From: Buchnera aphidicola (Tetraneura ulmi) | GTDB lineage: Bacteria; Pseudomonadota; Gammaproteobacteria; Enterobacterales; Enterobacteriaceae | Length of the DNA: 64,000 nt | Assembly: GCF_964058925.1 (NCBI RefSeq) | Contig: NZ_OZ060366.1 | Span: 224,308 to 288,307 of the forward strand | Direction of reading: 5' to 3' | Part shown: one piece after another, positions 63,091 to 64,000 of the stretch | How positions within the stretch are numbered: the first letter of the stretch is position 1 | Layout: the number at the start of each line of letters is the position of its first letter | Notes under the pieces: model-generated | Told to the model about the DNA's origin: nothing | What the model saw: the letters and a program-made list of their open reading frames with translations, nothing else | The model's database searches: none | Made by a program: the position numbers and the translations under genes

Positions 63091-63207
63091 AAATTAAATT
63101 TTAAAAACAACTTATTTTTTTATTTTATTAAAATTGTGAATAAACATAAAAAATGTTTCTTAAAAAAGAATTTAATCGTATTAATTCAAATATTGAGAGA
63201 TAAAAAA

Positions 63208-64000
63208 ATGATAAAAAAAATTGGAGTTTTGACAAGTGGAGGTGATTCTCCTGGTATGAATGCAGCAATAAGAGGTGTTGTTAGACGAGCAATTTCAGAA
63301 GGTTTAGAAGTATATGGAATATATGATGGATACCTTGGATTATATCAAGATAGAATGAAAAAACTTGATAGATACAGTGTATCAGATATAATTAATAAAG
63401 GTGGTACATTTCTTGGTTCAGCTAGATTTCCAGAATTTTGTAAAAAAAAAATACAAATTTTATCTATTAAAAATTTAAAAAATAGAAAAATTGATGTATT
63501 AATAGTAATTGGAGGAGATGGTTCTTATATTGGTGCAAATTCGTTAACCAAACTAGGCATTCCATGCATTGGTATACCTGGAACTATCGATAATGATGTT
63601 GCTGGGACAGATTACACAATTGGATATTTTACAGCATTAGAAACTGTAGTAGAAGCTATTGATAGACTTAGAGATACTTCATCCTCTCATCAAAGAATTT
63701 CTATTGTGGAAGTAATGGGTAGATTTTGTGGTGACTTAACATTAGCTGCTGCTATTGCTGGTGGATGTGAATTTATTGTAATACCGGAAATTTCTTCAAC
63801 AAAAGAAGAATTATTAAAAGAAATAAAAATAGGAATTGAAAAAGGAAAAAAACACGCTATTGTGGCAATAACAGAATACATTTGTGATGTAAATAAATTA
63901 GCCAAATATATTGAAAAAAACACAAAAAGAGAAACAAGGGCAACAATACTAGGGCATATCCAAAGAGGAGGAGCTCCAGTAGTATTTGATCGTATTTTAG
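63208..64000 (+). CDS. pfkA: 6-phosphofructokinase (cut by window end)
   Basis: Commits fructose 6-phosphate to glycolysis. The ATG at 63208 gives [20 protein letters not shown], nearly identical to E. coli PfkA. The frame is open to the end of the window (about 264 of 320 residues) and shows GGDGSYIGA, the catalytic [15 protein letters not shown], and [16 protein letters not shown] precedes the start by about seven bases. The C terminus lies outside. With gapA, gpmA and pgl it shows active sugar use. Confidence 0.96.
   Translation, partial: MIKKIGVLTSGGDSPGMNAAIRGVVRRAISEGLEVYGIYDGYLGLYQDRMKKLDRYSVSDIINKGGTFLGSARFPEFCKKKIQILSIKNLKNRKIDVLIVIGGDGSYIGANSLTKLGIPCIGIPGTIDNDVAGTDYTIGYFTALETVVEAIDRLRDTSSSHQRISIVEVMGRFCGDLTLAAAIAGGCEFIVIPEISSTKEELLKEIKIGIEKGKKHAIVAITEYICDVNKLAKYIEKNTKRETRATILGHIQRGGAPVVFDRIL

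Overview
The window looks like part of the chromosome of Buchnera aphidicola, the obligate endosymbiont of aphids. The DNA is extremely A+T-rich, with long A or T tracts inside genes. Every recognisable protein is closest in sequence and gene order to Escherichia coli, but the set is strongly reduced. The 16S rRNA gene is followed by tRNA-Ile and tRNA-Ala and not by 23S. The species call rests on remembered family sequences and gene order; no search was run and the host aphid cannot be named.

Layout: 1-7.7 kb, the end of dnaE, proS, the flagellar export genes flhBA, and argS. 7.7-9.8 kb, the 16S transcription unit with promoter, boxA, processing stalk and two tRNAs. 9.8-14.1 kb, gloB, rnhA, dnaQ, tRNA-Asp, gpt, grpE, smpB, tadA. 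14.1-18.9 kb (minus), lepA-lepB-rnc-era-acpS. 19.1-28.8 kb (plus), mnmA, purB, fabI, rnb, a MarC-family gene, lipB, lipA, pyrF, ribA. 29-36.4 kb (minus), cls, yciA, yciB and the tryptophan operon trpD-C(F)-B-A with a clear terminator. 36.6-42.1 kb, an EamA-type transporter, rluB, topA, cysB. 42.1-51.6 kb, suhB, rlmN, hisS, glyA, bioB, pgl and a shortened mfd. 51.9-64 kb, lolCDE, gapA, fldA, ybgI, sucAB, gpmA and the start of pfkA.

The genes cover host provisioning (tryptophan, riboflavin, a remnant of biotin, lipoate), central carbon flow (gapA, gpmA, pfkA, pgl, sucAB), translation and RNA maturation, and a small cell-envelope set (cls, lolCDE, lepB, fabI).

Five genes (rnhA, acpS, era, rlmN, lolE) are each broken once, at a homopolymer, and each would be restored by exactly one extra base. 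This fits either transcript slippage at poly(A) tracts, known in Buchnera, or homopolymer under-calling in the sequence. Several intact proteins have lost key residues or domains: SuhB has lost four of five metal-binding residues, ProRS its editing insertion, Mfd its UvrB-like half, FlhB its NPTH motif, RNase III one metal ligand, and SucB the core of its subunit-binding domain. A dead SuhB together with a good boxA in the 16S leader suggests that SuhB is kept for rRNA antitermination and not for catalysis.
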